Origin: Cryptomeria japonica
Lineage: Eukaryota > Streptophyta > Pinopsida > Cupressales > Cupressaceae
Length of the DNA: 64,000 bases
NCBI RefSeq assembly: GCF_030272615.1
Contig: NC_081410.1
Span: forward strand, 115,293,140-115,357,139
Reading direction: 5' to 3'
Each line of letters begins with the position of its first letter. The stretch's first letter is position 1. Shown in pieces: positions 47,937-59,890 of the stretch. Below the pieces are notes generated by a model. The model did no database searches. It saw nothing but the letters and a program-made list of their open reading frames with translations, and had not been told where the DNA came from. The position numbers and the translations under genes were made by a program.

Positions 47937-48934
47937 TATTTTTAGGGTTAGGGTTTAGGGTTGTGATTAGGTTAGGTTAGGGTTAGGATTAGGGTTATGA
48001 TGAGGGTAATGGTTTAGAGTTGTGGTTAGGACTATGGTAAAGGTTATGTTTTACATCATGTTTCGGGTTCGGGTTCGAGTTAATGTTAATATTATAGCTA
48101 TGGTTATGGTTTACATCATGGTTAGGGTGAGGGTTAAGGGTTAGTGTTATGCTTAAAGTTAGTGTTTACATCATGGTTAGGGTTACATTTATGGTTAGCA
48201 TTATGGTTAGGATTGACACCATGATTAGGGTTATTGTTAGGATTATGGATAGGATTAGGGCCTAGGATTATGGTTAGGTTTAGGGTTCAAATCATGGTTA
48301 GGGTTAGGGTTAGGGTTTGGGATAGGGTTTATGATTAGGATGATAGTTAGGGTTTACATTAGTGTTAGGATTAGGGTTAATTTTAGGGTTTGGGTAACAG
48401 TTAGGTTTAAGATTATAATTATGGTTATTGTTAGGGTTATGATTTACATGTTGATTAGGGTTAGGGTCAGGGTCAGTATTACAATTTATTTAGGGTTTAA
48501 TTATGATTAGAGTTAGCATCGAGGGACCTATTTGACTTTAGGATTTACGTCGTGGTTGGGTTAGGCTTAGAGTTATGCTTAAGATTATTGTTAGGGTTAG
48601 GATAATGGTTAGGGCTAGGTTTATTGCTAGGGTTATAATTTACATCATGGTTAGTGTTAGGGTTAGGTTTAGGATTTGGGTTACAATCATGTTCAGGGAA
48701 CAAGAATTAAGGTTATAGTTAGGGTTTAGGGTATGGATTAGGATTAAGGATAGGGTTAAAGTTTAGTGTTATGGTTAGGGTTTACATAGTGGGTAGGGTT
48801 AGGATTTACATCACGGTTAGGGTTAAGGTTAAGATTAGGGTTAGGATTATGGTAAGGGTTTACTTTATGGTTAGGGTCAAGGTTAGGTTTAGAGGTATGG
48901 TTAGGGTTAGGGTTAGGTTTTAATTCATCATTGA

Positions 48935-48976
48935 GGTTAGGGTTAGGGTTAGGGTTAGGGTTAGGGTTAGGGTTAG
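48935..48976. repeat. perfect (GGTTAG)7 run
   Basis: 42 bases without a mismatch, the cleanest telomere-type run in the window. Confidence 0.95.
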
Positions 48977-50130
48977 AGTTAGGATTAGGGTTAGGGTTGG
49001 GCCCCAGGATCTTATGAATAGGGAAATGGGTTTACATCATGTTTAGGTTTAGGGTTAGGATTTAGGGTTATGGTAAGGTTTAGGGTCAGGGTTGGGATTT
49101 GGGGTTAGGGTTTAAAGTTAGTATTTAGGGTTAGGATTGGAATTATGGTTAGTTTAGGGTTAGGTTTTGGGTTATGGTTAGTATAACAAGGTTTAGGGTT
49201 AGGGTTACAATAGATGATTAATGTTAGGGTTAGGGATATGATTAGGATTAGGTTTACATAGTGCTTAGGGTTAGGATTAGAAATCAGTTTAGGGTTAAAT
49301 TATGGTTAGAGTTCAAATAGGGTCAGAGTTATAGTTCAATTGGGGTTATGGTTCATGCACAATGATGGTTAGGGTTAAGATTGGGTTAGGGTTGGAGTTT
49401 AATTAGGGGAAATATTTGAGTTGGGGTTAGAATTAGAGTTAATTAGGGTTTAATTAGGATTAGGGTTAGTATTATAGTTAGATTTAGTGTTAGGATTCAA
49501 ATAGGGTTAGGGTTGTAGAATAAAATTCGATTTTAAGGTTAGGGTTAAGATTTAATTAGAGTTATGGTTTATGTAATCATAAAGATTCAAATAGGGTTGG
49601 GTTTCAATTTGGTTTAGATTATGGATAGGGTCAAGGTAAGTTTGGGTTTATGGTTGAGGTTACTTTAGGGTTAAGGTTCAAGTTGAAGATAAGGTTTAAT
49701 TATGGTTTGGGTTAATTTTAGGGTTAGGTTATCATAAAGGTTCAAATACATTTAGATTAGGGTTAGTGTTAAGGTTAGGTTATATTAGGGTTAGGGTTAA
49801 TGTTAGATTACAATTAAGGTTACTATTGTGGGATAAATTTGGGGGTTATGGTTAGGGTTCAAATAAAGTTTGAGTTCTAGTTTGATTAACATTATGGTTC
49901 GAGCACAATTAGAATTTAAGATTAGGGTTAATATTAGCTCAGGTTGGGGTTCAATTAAAGCGAAATCTTAGAGTTAGGGTGTAAAGGGTTATAGCTAATT
50001 GTAGTTAGGGTTCAATTGTAGTAGGGTTTGCTTGTGATAAGGGTTTAATTATAGCTAGGCTTAGGATTTGAGTTTAATTAGGGTTAGAATTTGGATTATT
50101 ATTCAATTAAATTAGGGTTAGGGTTCAATT

Positions 50131-50345
50131 TGGTATAGTGCTATCTAGTTAAGAATTGATTCTATTTTTTTTGTACATGTTATAAAATATTTTTTATATT
50201 TCTAAATTTAAACCTATTTTCATTTACTTCTTAAAAATTATTTATTGAAAAGATTATGTATTTTCTTAAGTAAAGAATATAATATTGTGGTATATAAAAA
50301 AATTATTATATATTCTATAAAATAAAATAAAATAATGTTTAAGAA
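50131..50345. other. AT-rich DNA right of the telomere-like field
   Basis: No gene or element recognised. Confidence 0.5.
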
Positions 50346-50361
50346 AAATTATATTAATTTT

Positions 50362-50598
50362 TTTTTGTATTAAGTATCATAGAATCACAAAGCTCATTTT
50401 TGCTCATTGAGCATCCACGTTACAAACTTATTACAAATACCAGCTCCTTTTGGCAAACTTACTACAAATACTAGCTCCTTTCGAGCAGCAAGAGTCGCAA
50501 CTTAGAATTCTACACAAAGGTGTCCCTCATGGGAGTTGAACTTGGGTCTCCACATTGAGAACTCAATGCTTTAACCAACTAAGCTCAACCCCTTGGAC
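50362..50598 (-). mobile_element. tRNA-derived SINE
   Basis: 237 bp flanked by the 16-bp duplication aaattatattaatttt (50346-50361, 50599-50614). On the minus strand it starts with a tRNA-like head: gagcttagttgg resembles an A box and agttcaactcc a B box of a Pol III promoter. The body has two copies of a ggagct-gtatttgta-taagttt phrase and the end is an A run. The tRNA fold is imperfect, so this is a SINE head and not a tRNA gene. Confidence 0.88.
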
Positions 50599-50614
50599 AA
50601 ATTATATTAATTTT

Positions 50615-50904
50615 AAATAAAATAACTATATTATACATATTAAAAAATCCTTGATTAGTATAGATACCTAAAATACTTTTATATATATATATATATATAT
50701 GAGCATCCTTCAAATGGATTTGTTTAATAAATTTAGACTAATTTTATTATCTTTTATGTGCTACTTTAATTTATCTGCATTATTTAATTACTATTTATTC
50801 ATTGTTTGATTTCTTTAGCATATAATTCTCTAAACATAATTCATTATTTTTTAATAGGGACAATAGATATAGAAACTTGCTTATAAAGCATGGTCCATAG
50901 ATGA
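50615..50904. other. AT-rich gap with a (TA)n microsatellite
   Basis: (TA)n at about 50679-50700. No gene. Confidence 0.6.
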
Positions 50905-50919
50905 AAATAGTAATTTAAA
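50905..50919. repeat. 15-bp target-site duplication of LINE B, left copy
   Basis: aaatagtaatttaaa at 50905-50919 recurs exactly at 59465-59479. It fixes both ends of LINE B. Confidence 0.92.
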
Positions 50920-50967
50920 GTGGCTTTATAGGAGAATTCAAATGGGAGGAGGGTTGCAGGGTACAGT

Positions 50968-51100
50968 AGGGCTTCAAAGCAGGTTTGCAGGAAATGGAAG
51001 ATGACGACATGATGCCAATGCAAGGTTGCAGGGAGCAGCAGGGTTTCAAAGTAGGGTTGCAGAAAATGGAAGATGGCAGCAAGGTTTCAGTGATCTTCAG
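50968..51100 (+). repeat. 72-bp duplication in the LINE B 5' UTR
   Basis: agggcttcaaagcagg... at 50968 and agggtttcaaagtagg... at 51040, each followed by gcag-aaatggaagatg. Such repeats in LINE 5' UTRs may be promoter units; no promoter motif is certain. Confidence 0.65.
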
Positions 51101-51366
51101 CAGGCTCGTCAAGGATAGACTAAGGGTGCCCTCTGATTTGCCCAATATTCAAATTTTAATATCAATTCCTTTACTAAAATCTTCAGAAACAAACCTTTTA
51201 TCAAACTGGTTTCAGACTTACCTCCAGGGAACCAATGGTTGAATCGTTTTGCATGTCCCCAAGATTAGTCAGATAGCCCCGACACTTTTTCAATCGACCT
51301 TTTGTTCAACCGGCTCTCTCATTTCATAAACAACCCCACAAAGAAAAAGGTAATCCGTAGAATTAT

Positions 51367-53274
51367 TTGAACTTCAACAACTATGCTCGGGGAGCTTCAC
51401 ACAACCAAGGGGCTCATAAGGATTCCAAAGGACACTTTCAAAACCCTGGCCCATTTCAAAAATCATTCGGGCGGGAAAAAAATTTCAAAACCCTGCCAAA
51501 AATTTTCCACCTTCGTCAGCGTTTCGGTCAAAACATCAAGAAAAACAACCAATTTTTTACATTTGTAAAGCATCTCCATCTGTATCCCAATAATATTTTC
51601 TCAAGGATTGTTTTGCCAAAGGGGATAATGAAGCAGATCATCAAGGTGATCATGGAGACCCCCTCAAGTTAAAACCAGCGCACCTTGTGTGGAAAAGAAA
51701 AAAGGCAAATCTCAAAGAGGCAGATACCTCTTTTCCCAAACCAGCTCCAGAAGAGAATGATTCTGCCATCAAGATAACCTTTCCTAATCACGTTCTCTCT
51801 CAGTCGGTCTCTTTTCTCCGAAAGTCAGCTCTCATCGGTAAGTTTAGTTCATCGATCCCTCTTCAAACTTTGCTTTCATGGGCTAGTAGTCACTGGTCGG
51901 GTCTTCGTGATCTTTTCTTTATTGATAGCCACTCGAGGTTTTTTGTTGCTCTATTTTCTTCATTTGAAGATAGAGACACAGTTCATAAAAACAAAGGCTA
52001 GTTTTGTCAAGGGGCTGGTCTTTTTACCTTGACCTAGATTCCAAACTTTAAACCAGATGCTGATCTATGTAGATTTTACCCTCACTGGATTTCTTTTTTG
52101 AGCTTGCCTTTGGAATATAGAGATCCGGATATTGTTGAGATCATGGCTAATCAATTAGGAATATTTGTTTCTCACGATCTTATACCCTTTGAAATTATCC
52201 AAAGAGATGTTAGAGTTTGCCTTCTTCTTGCCTAAGATAAAACCATGCCAAGGCACTTATCTATCACATCAAAATGGGGTTCATGGTATCAAGACATTGT
52301 TATGGATAACACAGATGTCATTTGCAAATATCAGCACCAACTAGGACATTTTACTAATGCCTGCAGTGGGCTCGAGTGCTCAATACTTTTAGTCTATAAA
52401 AATCACTGCTCAGACCCTCTATTGTGCACTGTCCACCAGCACGAGACAGTTTTGTCTTCTGATTCTGTACAACCATTTAATGTCCCCTCTGAGCCTCATG
52501 TTGACTTAAGTCTTGAGCCATCTTACATTCAGTGGATTTTTCAGTTGACCAATTTCTTTATCATGTATAGTTGGATTCTCTATAGCTATAAATATTCCTT
52601 CATGCCCACACCGGTTCTCCAATTATGTGATAAAACATCTTATGATAGAGAAGTTATAGTTCGGGACCTAATGTTTAACGAATCCCTGATTGATATTCAG
52701 AGTTTAATGCAGAATTTATCAATTTCAAGGGTAGTTGTTTCAAATAAGGAAGGTCATATTTAGGAATTAACAGATGATATCCTGTCCACTTTAACTGCCA
52801 CTATGGGAAGGTGTTAGTATGACAAATTTAATGTGTCCCTTACGAAAGGCAAGGTGTTGTTGTTCAATTATTGACCTCTCAGATAAAGAGAAACTTCCCT
52901 TGGTGAATGAACCTCCTGTTCTGAGTAAACCTGTTGAATTAAATCCTCCAAACAAGATCCACCAAAATTTATCTCTGATCTCCCCTCACTTAGATCTCCA
53001 TTCACATGAAATTAGGCAGGAAGAAATGGAAGCCCCTCCACATGATGGTGAGACAAAGAAAATTTCTTTTGACTATGCATAGTCCTTATCAGTTGAGCAG
53101 AGCCCCAATTTGAAATCAGAAGTATTTTCAACTCCTAAAAAGAGAGGTAGAAAACCTAACTCTATGAAGATTCAAGAAGAAATAAAGGCAGGTGTTCAGA
53201 GTACTTTAGACGGAAAATTCAAGGTATCAAAAAGAATTACAAGGAGTGCAAAAGGCACTCCCTGTTCACAATGA
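51367..53274 (+). pseudogene. LINE B ORF1 (nucleic-acid-binding), disrupted
   Basis: Protein of the LINE ribonucleoprotein. An N-terminal Asn/Lys/Phe-rich part (51367-51670), then a DUF4283-like part (about 51690-52230; KITFPNHVLSQSVSFLRKSA, IPLQTLLSWASSHW, DSHSRFFVALFSSFEDRD) and a knuckle CKYQHQLGHFTNAC at about 52326, where the second Cys of CCHC is Gln. A basic tail with KKRGRKPNSMKIQ ends in CSQ-stop. The stop TGA (53272-53274) overlaps the ORF2 ATG (53271-53273). Stops near 51999, 52233 and 52761 and a frame change near 52800 disable it. Confidence 0.8.
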
Positions 53275-56200
53275 AAATGATTTCCTGGAATGTTAGGGGC
53301 ATTAATGCTCCTGACAAAAGAGGGAGAATCAACTCACATCTTGATTCTTCAAAGGATGACAGCCTTATACTTCAAGAGACGAAGTCATCACAGGAAATGT
53401 ATCACAAAATAGTGGCTAAATGGACACAATTCAGATCTACCCATATGCAAGGTGTTGGGGCCTTAGGAGGATTGCTTACATTATGGAATCCTAAAAAAGT
53501 TCAAGCTCACCTATTAGATCAAGATCATAATTGGCAAATGTTGAAAGTAGTATGCTATGACATGACCTTTATGCTATTCAATGTTTATGGCCCCATCCCC
53601 TCTCAGGAAAAGAAAGATCTATGGGACAAACTGACTCTTTTGCTCCAACAAGAAGAAGCACAAAATTTTATCATTGGGGAGATTTTAATGCAATCTTGTC
53701 TCGTAAGGAGAAACAAGGAGGAATCTGCCCACCCCCACGAACTATGCAGGATTTTCTAAGCTTCACCATAGAAAAAAAATTATTGGGTGTGATTCCCAAC
53801 AATGGTCTCTTCACTTGGACTAACAGGAGATCAGGCTTCCTTCAGATTGCAGAGAGACTTGATAGGTTTTTTATTCCTTTGGAATGACACCTTAATTAGT
53901 TCAGTTATTGTTCAAATATTCTTCCTATTTCAGAATTAGACCACTTTCTAGTTCAAATTATTCTTGAATGGCAAAATCAGAACCCCATGACGTGTTTTGG
54001 TTCTTCTTTCAAATTTGAGCGTATGTGGTTTAGACATCCACACTTTCAGGCTTTATTAATACAATGGTGGGTATCTGCCACTACATGTAGTGGAACAAAG
54101 ATGTTCCAATTTTTTTAAGAAACTTCAGTTTATTAAGGTTCAGGCTAAGCAATGGAATAGAAAGGTCTTCAAGAATGTTTTTGCTCAAAAAAAAACATTG
54201 CACAACAATTGGAAGAAGTTAACCAAAATATAATATCCAAGGGTTTGGATCGGCTTCTGCATTCTACACAGAAGGGTCTTCAAAGTGAGTGGGAAGAAGC
54301 TTGTAAGAGAGAAGAAGAATACTGGAGACAGAAATCAAGAGAGCTATGGTTGAAGCAGGGAGATAAGAACACAAAATTCTTTCATGCATCCACAAAACAA
54401 AGAAAAGCATCAAATGTTATATTCTCAATCAAGCATGCGGACAAATGGTTGTTGATTAAAAATTTAGCAGATATTCAAGATGAAGGAGTAAAGTTTTTCA
54501 AGAATCTATTAGCCCCCGTACCTTCTGATTTAGATCCTTCTTGGAAGGATAATGTTGAGCTTTTATTGCAGTCTATCCCTCCTTTGATCTCTGACCAGGA
54601 TAATAGACTCCTACTGGCCCCTTTCACTCTGGAGGAAGTCCACAAAGTGGTATTCTCTCTTTCCCCAGATAAAGCTCCAGGTCCAGATGGGTTCACCACC
54701 CTCTTCTTCCAAAAGAGTTGGGATGTGATTGGTTTTGACCTTTTGGCGGTCATGGAAGAATCCAGGAAAAGGGGAGCAATGCTAAAAAGTTTTAATGCAA
54801 CAAATATTGTTCTCATCCCAAAAACACCTTCCCCATCAACATTTGCAGAGTTCAGACCTATTTCACTCTGTAACACAATCTATAAGATAGTAACTAAGGC
54901 CATTTACCTCAGACTGCATTATCTTATACCTAAGATCATCTTACAAGAACAAGGGGGTTTTGTCTCAGGTAGGGAGACTATGGAAGGAGCCTTAGTAGCA
55001 CATGAGGTTTTACACTCTATCCATGAAAACCAACAAGCAAATTTTGTTGTCAAACTTGATATGATGAAAACATACAACTGGGTTAAGGGGATTTTCTCTT
55101 CAAGGTATTATCTAAATTCGGCTTCTCAGACAAATCGTTCAAATGGATCAAAACTTGTGTCTCAGGTGCACACTTTTCGATTCTAATAAATGGACATCCC
55201 TCAGGGTTTTTTCAGGGTACACAGGGAGTAAGACAAGGTGACCCTTTATCACCTTTTCTCTTCATTCTTATGGCAGATGTCTTTAGTAGACACATCAATT
55301 TTCAGTCTTCAAATGGGCTTTGGCTTGGAGCCAGTCTTCCAGGTACTTCAATAGCAGTAACTCACTCTCTTTTTGTTGACGATACATTGTTATTTGGTAA
55401 GTCTTTTCTACAAGAAGCCAGGCACATTAAGCAAACATTGGAAATCTACTCTTCTGCTTCGGGCCAGAAAATTAATGCTGCTAAGTCTAAGATTTTCATC
55501 TTGAACACACCTCCAACCTTGTCACTAAGAATATCCAAGACTTTGGGCTTCCCAATGGAGCAATTGCCATCTTCTTACCTTGGCATTCCTTTTCTATGGG
55601 AACAAACAAATCTTCTTATTGGTCTGCTATTATTGGTAGAATCAAGGCTCGAATTTCAGCCTGGAAAGTAAGGTGGCTTTCATTATCAGGTAGAATTCTT
55701 CTTATTAAGTCAGTGTTAACAGCTATTCTGAACTATTACATGTCTGTTCTCAAAGCTCCCTCATCTGTCATTCAACAATTGTAGAAACTTGTTAGAGATT
55801 TTCTATGGTATAGTAATATGACAAATGAAAGGAAAATCTCCTTAGCCTCTCTGGAAAATATGTCATGTAAAAAATCCCAAGGTGGAGTAGGTCTTCATAA
55901 TCTAAAGCATCACAACAAGGCTTTTGGAGGGAAATTGATTTGGAAAATGTACACTAATCCTGCTTCCAAATGGTGCCAGATTATGCAAGATAAATGTCTG
56001 GACAACAATCAACCATCCAGAGTATTGACAATTTTGGATCCTCCAAAGGGGTCAGCTATTTGGAATCTTATGATGGATTCGAGAAATCTAATATCTAAGT
56101 ATGTTTCATGGGAAGTCAATAATGGTCTCAGTGCTAACTTCTGGACAGACTCATGGTGTGGGCATCCTCCAATTGCTCAAATGGATAATATGGAAGATAT

Positions 56201-57556
56201 TATGAATATAGCTATAGCTCATTGGGGTACAAAATTGAGTGACTATGTGTCCGTTGTAGAAATATTTGCAGGTAAAATAATCTGGAAAGACCCAACTCTT
56301 CTCCCAATATCCACCCAACAATCTTCTTCCTTGGCAACTATCTTATTGAATAGGGTAGTTCTCATGTCTAATAGAGAAGATGTGTTAATTTGGGCAACTT
56401 CTAAATCAGGGCAATATTCAATTAAAGAAGGTTACAAAGCCATACAGCAAGGTTGTAGCAATAAGGTCAGTAGTCGGGCATACTCATTCTATTGGAATGA
56501 TATTGTTCTGCCAAAAGTAGGTTGTTTTGCATGGCTAACGTTGAACAAAAGAATCCTAACAGCAGATAGACTAGTAAAATTGGGCATTTCACAAGCTTTT
56601 AATTGTGTACTTTGTGGCCTAGAGGAAGAATCAGTTGATCACTTATTTTTACATTGCACTTTTGCCTCCCAATGTTGGTTCTTCATCATGAATAAACTCC
56701 AAGTTATGATGCCCTTCCCGAAATCACTTTGGGATATGTTTAACTCTTGGCCTCTTTTATTTTTTTTATCAACTTTCTCAGGCATTTGGAAATGTGCTCC
56801 TGCTCACATCATTTGGGCCATTTGGTGGGAGAGGAATAAAAGAATTTTCAGAAAAAACATCCTCTAATCTGGATCAATTTGGAAAATTCGATTGCAAAAA
56901 TTATAAATTCTTCTCTCACTAATTCCAAGGACATCTAATCATTCACCCAGTGGGATAAGGTAATTGCAAAAACATGGAATGGTATTATTTTGCCAATAGG
57001 GATTCCTTTGAATTGGTCCTTAGCTCATGTTAGAGATAGGTCTTCCATAAAATGGGTACCCCTAGCACCTAATTTCTTTAAGATCAACTTCGACGGCTCT
57101 TCCCGTGGAAACCCAGAGAAGTTGGGAATTGGAGTTTGCATTCAAGATCAATTTGGCAAAATGTGTGCTTTCCAAGCTTCTCCCATCCCTTTGGGTACCA
57201 ATGAATTGGCGGAGGCAAATGCCTTACTAGTTGGCCTGGTGCTAGCAAAGAAATGTGGTTTCTACAACATACATATAGAAGGGGATTCATTAGTTATCAT
57301 CAATTCAATTACCTCGAAAAGATCTAAGAATTGGCACCTATTCTATGTTTTGAAGCATATCTTGGATTTACTTGACACATTTTTGGATTACATTGTCAGC
57401 CACACATTAAGAGAGGGTAACTCTATAGCTGACAAATTAGCAAATATGGGTTGCGATGGCAATTCAGTTGAGTCGGTTGCATCTCCCATCAAACTGTCTT
57501 CTTTTCTCGAATTGCTTGAATTGGTACAAAAGGAAAGTACATCACTTAAATTATAA
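53271..57556 (+). pseudogene. LINE B ORF2 (endonuclease, RT, zf-RVT, RNase H), disrupted
   Basis: Endonuclease: SWNVRGINAPDKRGRI, LQETKSSQ, FNVYGP, then after a frame change near 53680 GDFNAILSRKEKQGG, RLDRFF and SELDHFLV, so the catalytic Asn, Glu, Asp and His are kept. RT (54209-55670): KAPGPDGFTTLFFQKSW, FRPISLCNTIYKIVTKAI, EQGGFVSGRE, then TYNWV where active enzymes have Y-D (first catalytic Asp replaced by Asn), QGVRQGDPLSPFLFILM, and FVDD. Zinc finger near 56600 (CVLCGLEEESVDHLFLHC). RNase H (57060-57450): KINFDGSSRGNPE, LAEANALL, IEGDSLVII, REGNSIADKLAN. At least five frame changes and several stops. Ends with TAA at 57556. Confidence 0.92.
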
Positions 57557-57842
57557 ACTACATCTTAAAAAGTACTCGCATGTATGCATTTAACCTGAAG
57601 CCTGCGAATAGGATGACTGATAGGACACTTGCATTTATGCATTTAAATGTAGTTTGTGGATGGTATGAATGAAAGATTAGTGCATGTACTCTGAGATTTT
57701 CATGATGTCATTTCACATGGGGTAAAACAGATTTTGGCCTCTCACACATCCTCTCGACTGCATTACGGTCACATGTTAATGCAAGAAATCTCGAACTTGA
57801 TTTTAAAGACTGATTAATTATTGCATTTTGAGATATTAAGTT

Positions 57843-58848
57843 TTGTTTATAAATGGAAACTTGCCTATTTTTATATACACAGTTCTCAGTGGAAGTTTTC
57901 GATTTTTGAAGTATCTCAGTGTTCAACAATATGGAGATTGGCTCTTGCGAAGGGTGCAGGCAAATGCATTGGGAGTACATGCCATGGAACGACCGTGTTC
58001 CAGTGTGAACTACAGAACCCTCGATGGCTTTTCATGGACAAATCAACGATAGGGACCTCGATCAACTGTTTCTTCTACATAATCCACAACTAAGAAGAGC
58101 AGTCAAAGATTTCATTGGTGAGGAGATGTTTTCCCCTCAAGCCAAAAGAATTCTTTTTCCCTATCAACTTCTCAGTTCTTTCCTGTCCAACTCTCTTGAC
58201 CTCTTGCAGTCGATTCCCCTGCTTGAAGTAGTGTTTTTTAAGTTGGTAAGGCGGAATGTGCTTGCACCTACCTCATTCCATGGAGCCCTGGTCAATTATA
58301 ATCTATGGCAGTGGTCAGCTCTCCTAGGGGGCCTATTTCCACGACATTATATTCAATCCAGCCATGCTTACATGGTTCTTTATGACCGAATCAAGCATGC
58401 CCTTGAAAGGCAAAACTTTCATCATGTAAAGAATGGTCTGCAACAATTTGGCAAACAACTGGATGAGCATGTTGTGCATAGAGTCAAAATCAAAGTTGGG
58501 GCTCTCATTGTGATCCTGGAACTAGAAAATGTTGATCCATGTCTACCAATTCCGCAACCGGTGGAAAGGGGACGGGCTTCAGATAGGGTGCCATACCTCA
58601 ATGCACCGGTGCAGGATGGGGCCTCGGGATGGACTAGCTCTTCTCAACCCGAAGTGGCCGAGGAGTGGGAAAATATCGCATCGACTCCTTCGAGAGATGC
58701 CAGACTACGACAATACATGGAGGTCAATTTCTAGGAGGTCCTTCGTCGCCCTCAAGAAGATGCAGTGCCAGTGCGATGGGAGGTAGATATTCTAGCCCTC
58801 GATGCCCCTGAAAATCAAATCCAGGGTGATGCTACCATGGAAGAGTAA
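57843..58848 (+). pseudogene. LINE B extra ORF ('ORF3'), unknown protein
   Basis: After a 290-bp gap behind ORF2 a frame starts at 57843 (FLKYLSVQQYGDWLLRRVQ, ANALGVHAMERPCSSVNYRT), shifts near 58045 into the open frame 58024-58734, and after TAG 58732-58734 continues to TAA near 58846. The main part shows LRRAVKDFIGEEMFSPQAKR, LPLLEVVFFKLVRRN-like text, YNLWQWSALLGGLFPRHYIQ and DRIKHALERQNFHH; the tail is Pro/Glu-rich. It looks like a real globular protein with even hydrophobic spacing, but I do not recognise the family. It is not similar to the extra ORFs of LINE A or C. It lies inside the LINE B duplications. Confidence 0.7.
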
Positions 58849-58957
58849 AATGACTTTGGCTCTGTTTTTTTGCTGATTAGAATATGCTCCATTTTGATGT
58901 ATAAGGAAATATGTTTGCAACCCATTGCCTGAAATTTTTTGACTGCTTCTTGTTATT

Positions 58958-59187
58958 ACCGGTGTTGGTCTATTCATTTATTTCCACCAATATAACAGAA
59001 CCGGTAGTGGAGACATTTTGTTAATCAACAAGGTAGTACCGGTAATGGAGGCTCTTTTATGAACCGGTTAATAGGACAACATACCGGTATCAAAGTTCTG
59101 GTATAACACAACCGGTAACCGGTTGTGGCAGCTCTACAGTGTTCCGTTAACCAATATTTCACTTCCCAAGTCTCCATGACAACCGGT
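58958..59187. repeat. cluster of eight ACCGGT palindromes in the LINE B 3' UTR
   Basis: ACCGGT at 58958, 59000, 59038, 59063, 59083, 59111, 59118 and 59182, often extended to aaccggt or accggtt. In random AT-rich DNA of this length fewer than one is expected. Spacing is irregular (7-59). Confidence 0.9.
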
Positions 59188-59464
59188 TGAGGGGGTGGTT
59201 TTTTAAGGTTTCTTTTGGATTTGTCTTGACCCGTTTCTCTCAATTTTGGCCTCTATGAGATTTGTACTATGGGCAAGTTCTATCTTTCTCTTCGGATCTT
59301 TTGGGGGGTTCTTTCTTATAGCCTCGATTCCTCTTTGTTCATTGTATCTGAGCAAGAATATAGGATTTTCTTCCTGGTTCTTTCCCTATTGAGCTCTTGA
59401 ATTAGTTTTCTTATTAATATATATATTTCAGTGGCTTGCCACTTATGTTTAAAAATAAATAAAT

Positions 59465-59479
59465 AAATAGTAATTTAAA
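59465..59479. repeat. 15-bp target-site duplication of LINE B, right copy
   Basis: Exact copy of 50905-50919. Confidence 0.92.
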
Positions 59480-59890
59480 ACCATTGTTTATGTTCGTTTA
59501 AGGAAACAACTCTTTGAAAGAAGAAAGTTGCATTTTTATTTGTAGTATTAAATAGACATTAGGATTTTAATTCAAAATAGAAATTAATATTTACAAACAC
59601 ACTTCCATTACAAATATTCCTAAATCAATAAGCATAGTAGAAAAACATTAAGTACCACACGTAAGATAGCTACAAACTTTTCTTGGAAATATTCTATCTA
59701 TTATATTGAGATCTCTTTCTTATTATTATATTATTGGGACATTCTTTATATGTAGATTTTTGGGAAAAAAAATAAAAATGTTACTATATTGATATTTGAA
59801 AATATAGAAAGATATTTGTCATAATCTTAATTTATTTTAAGTAGTTAAATTATAGAAACTTTAAGAATAAAACTTATTTAAAAATTTTAA
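59480..59890. other. AT-rich DNA right of LINE B
   Basis: No gene or element recognised. Confidence 0.5.

Larger units (their letters stand above)
46330..50130. repeat. degenerate telomere-like (TTAGGG-type) repeat field
   Basis: About 3 kb, not counting insertions, of imperfect gttaggg units, mixed with tttaggg and a recurrent tttacatcatggttaggg phrase (a dozen or more copies). The longest perfect run is 7 units at 48935-48976. TTAGGG predominates over the usual plant TTTAGGG. The right third (49080-49855) recurs at 63225-64000. The field is interrupted by a solo LTR and a MITE. Confidence 0.92.
50920..59464 (+). mobile_element. LINE B: near-complete L1-type LINE with three ORFs
   Basis: 8.5 kb between exact 15-bp duplications. 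Order: 5' UTR with a 72-bp duplication, ORF1, ORF2 (endonuclease, RT, zinc finger, RNase H), an extra ORF3, a 3' UTR with eight ACCGGT palindromes, and an (AAAT)n tail. All ORFs are broken by frameshifts, so it is older than LINE A. Because ORF1 and the 5' UTR are present it may be full length. Confidence 0.92.

Noticed and set aside
46330-50130. A real chromosome end
   Set aside because: The repeats are degenerate, hold insertions, and are followed by ordinary transposon DNA on both sides.
50520-50598. A functional tRNA gene
   Set aside because: The A- and B-box-like sites are there but the cloverleaf is poor, and target duplications enclose a longer unit with an A tail, which fits a SINE.
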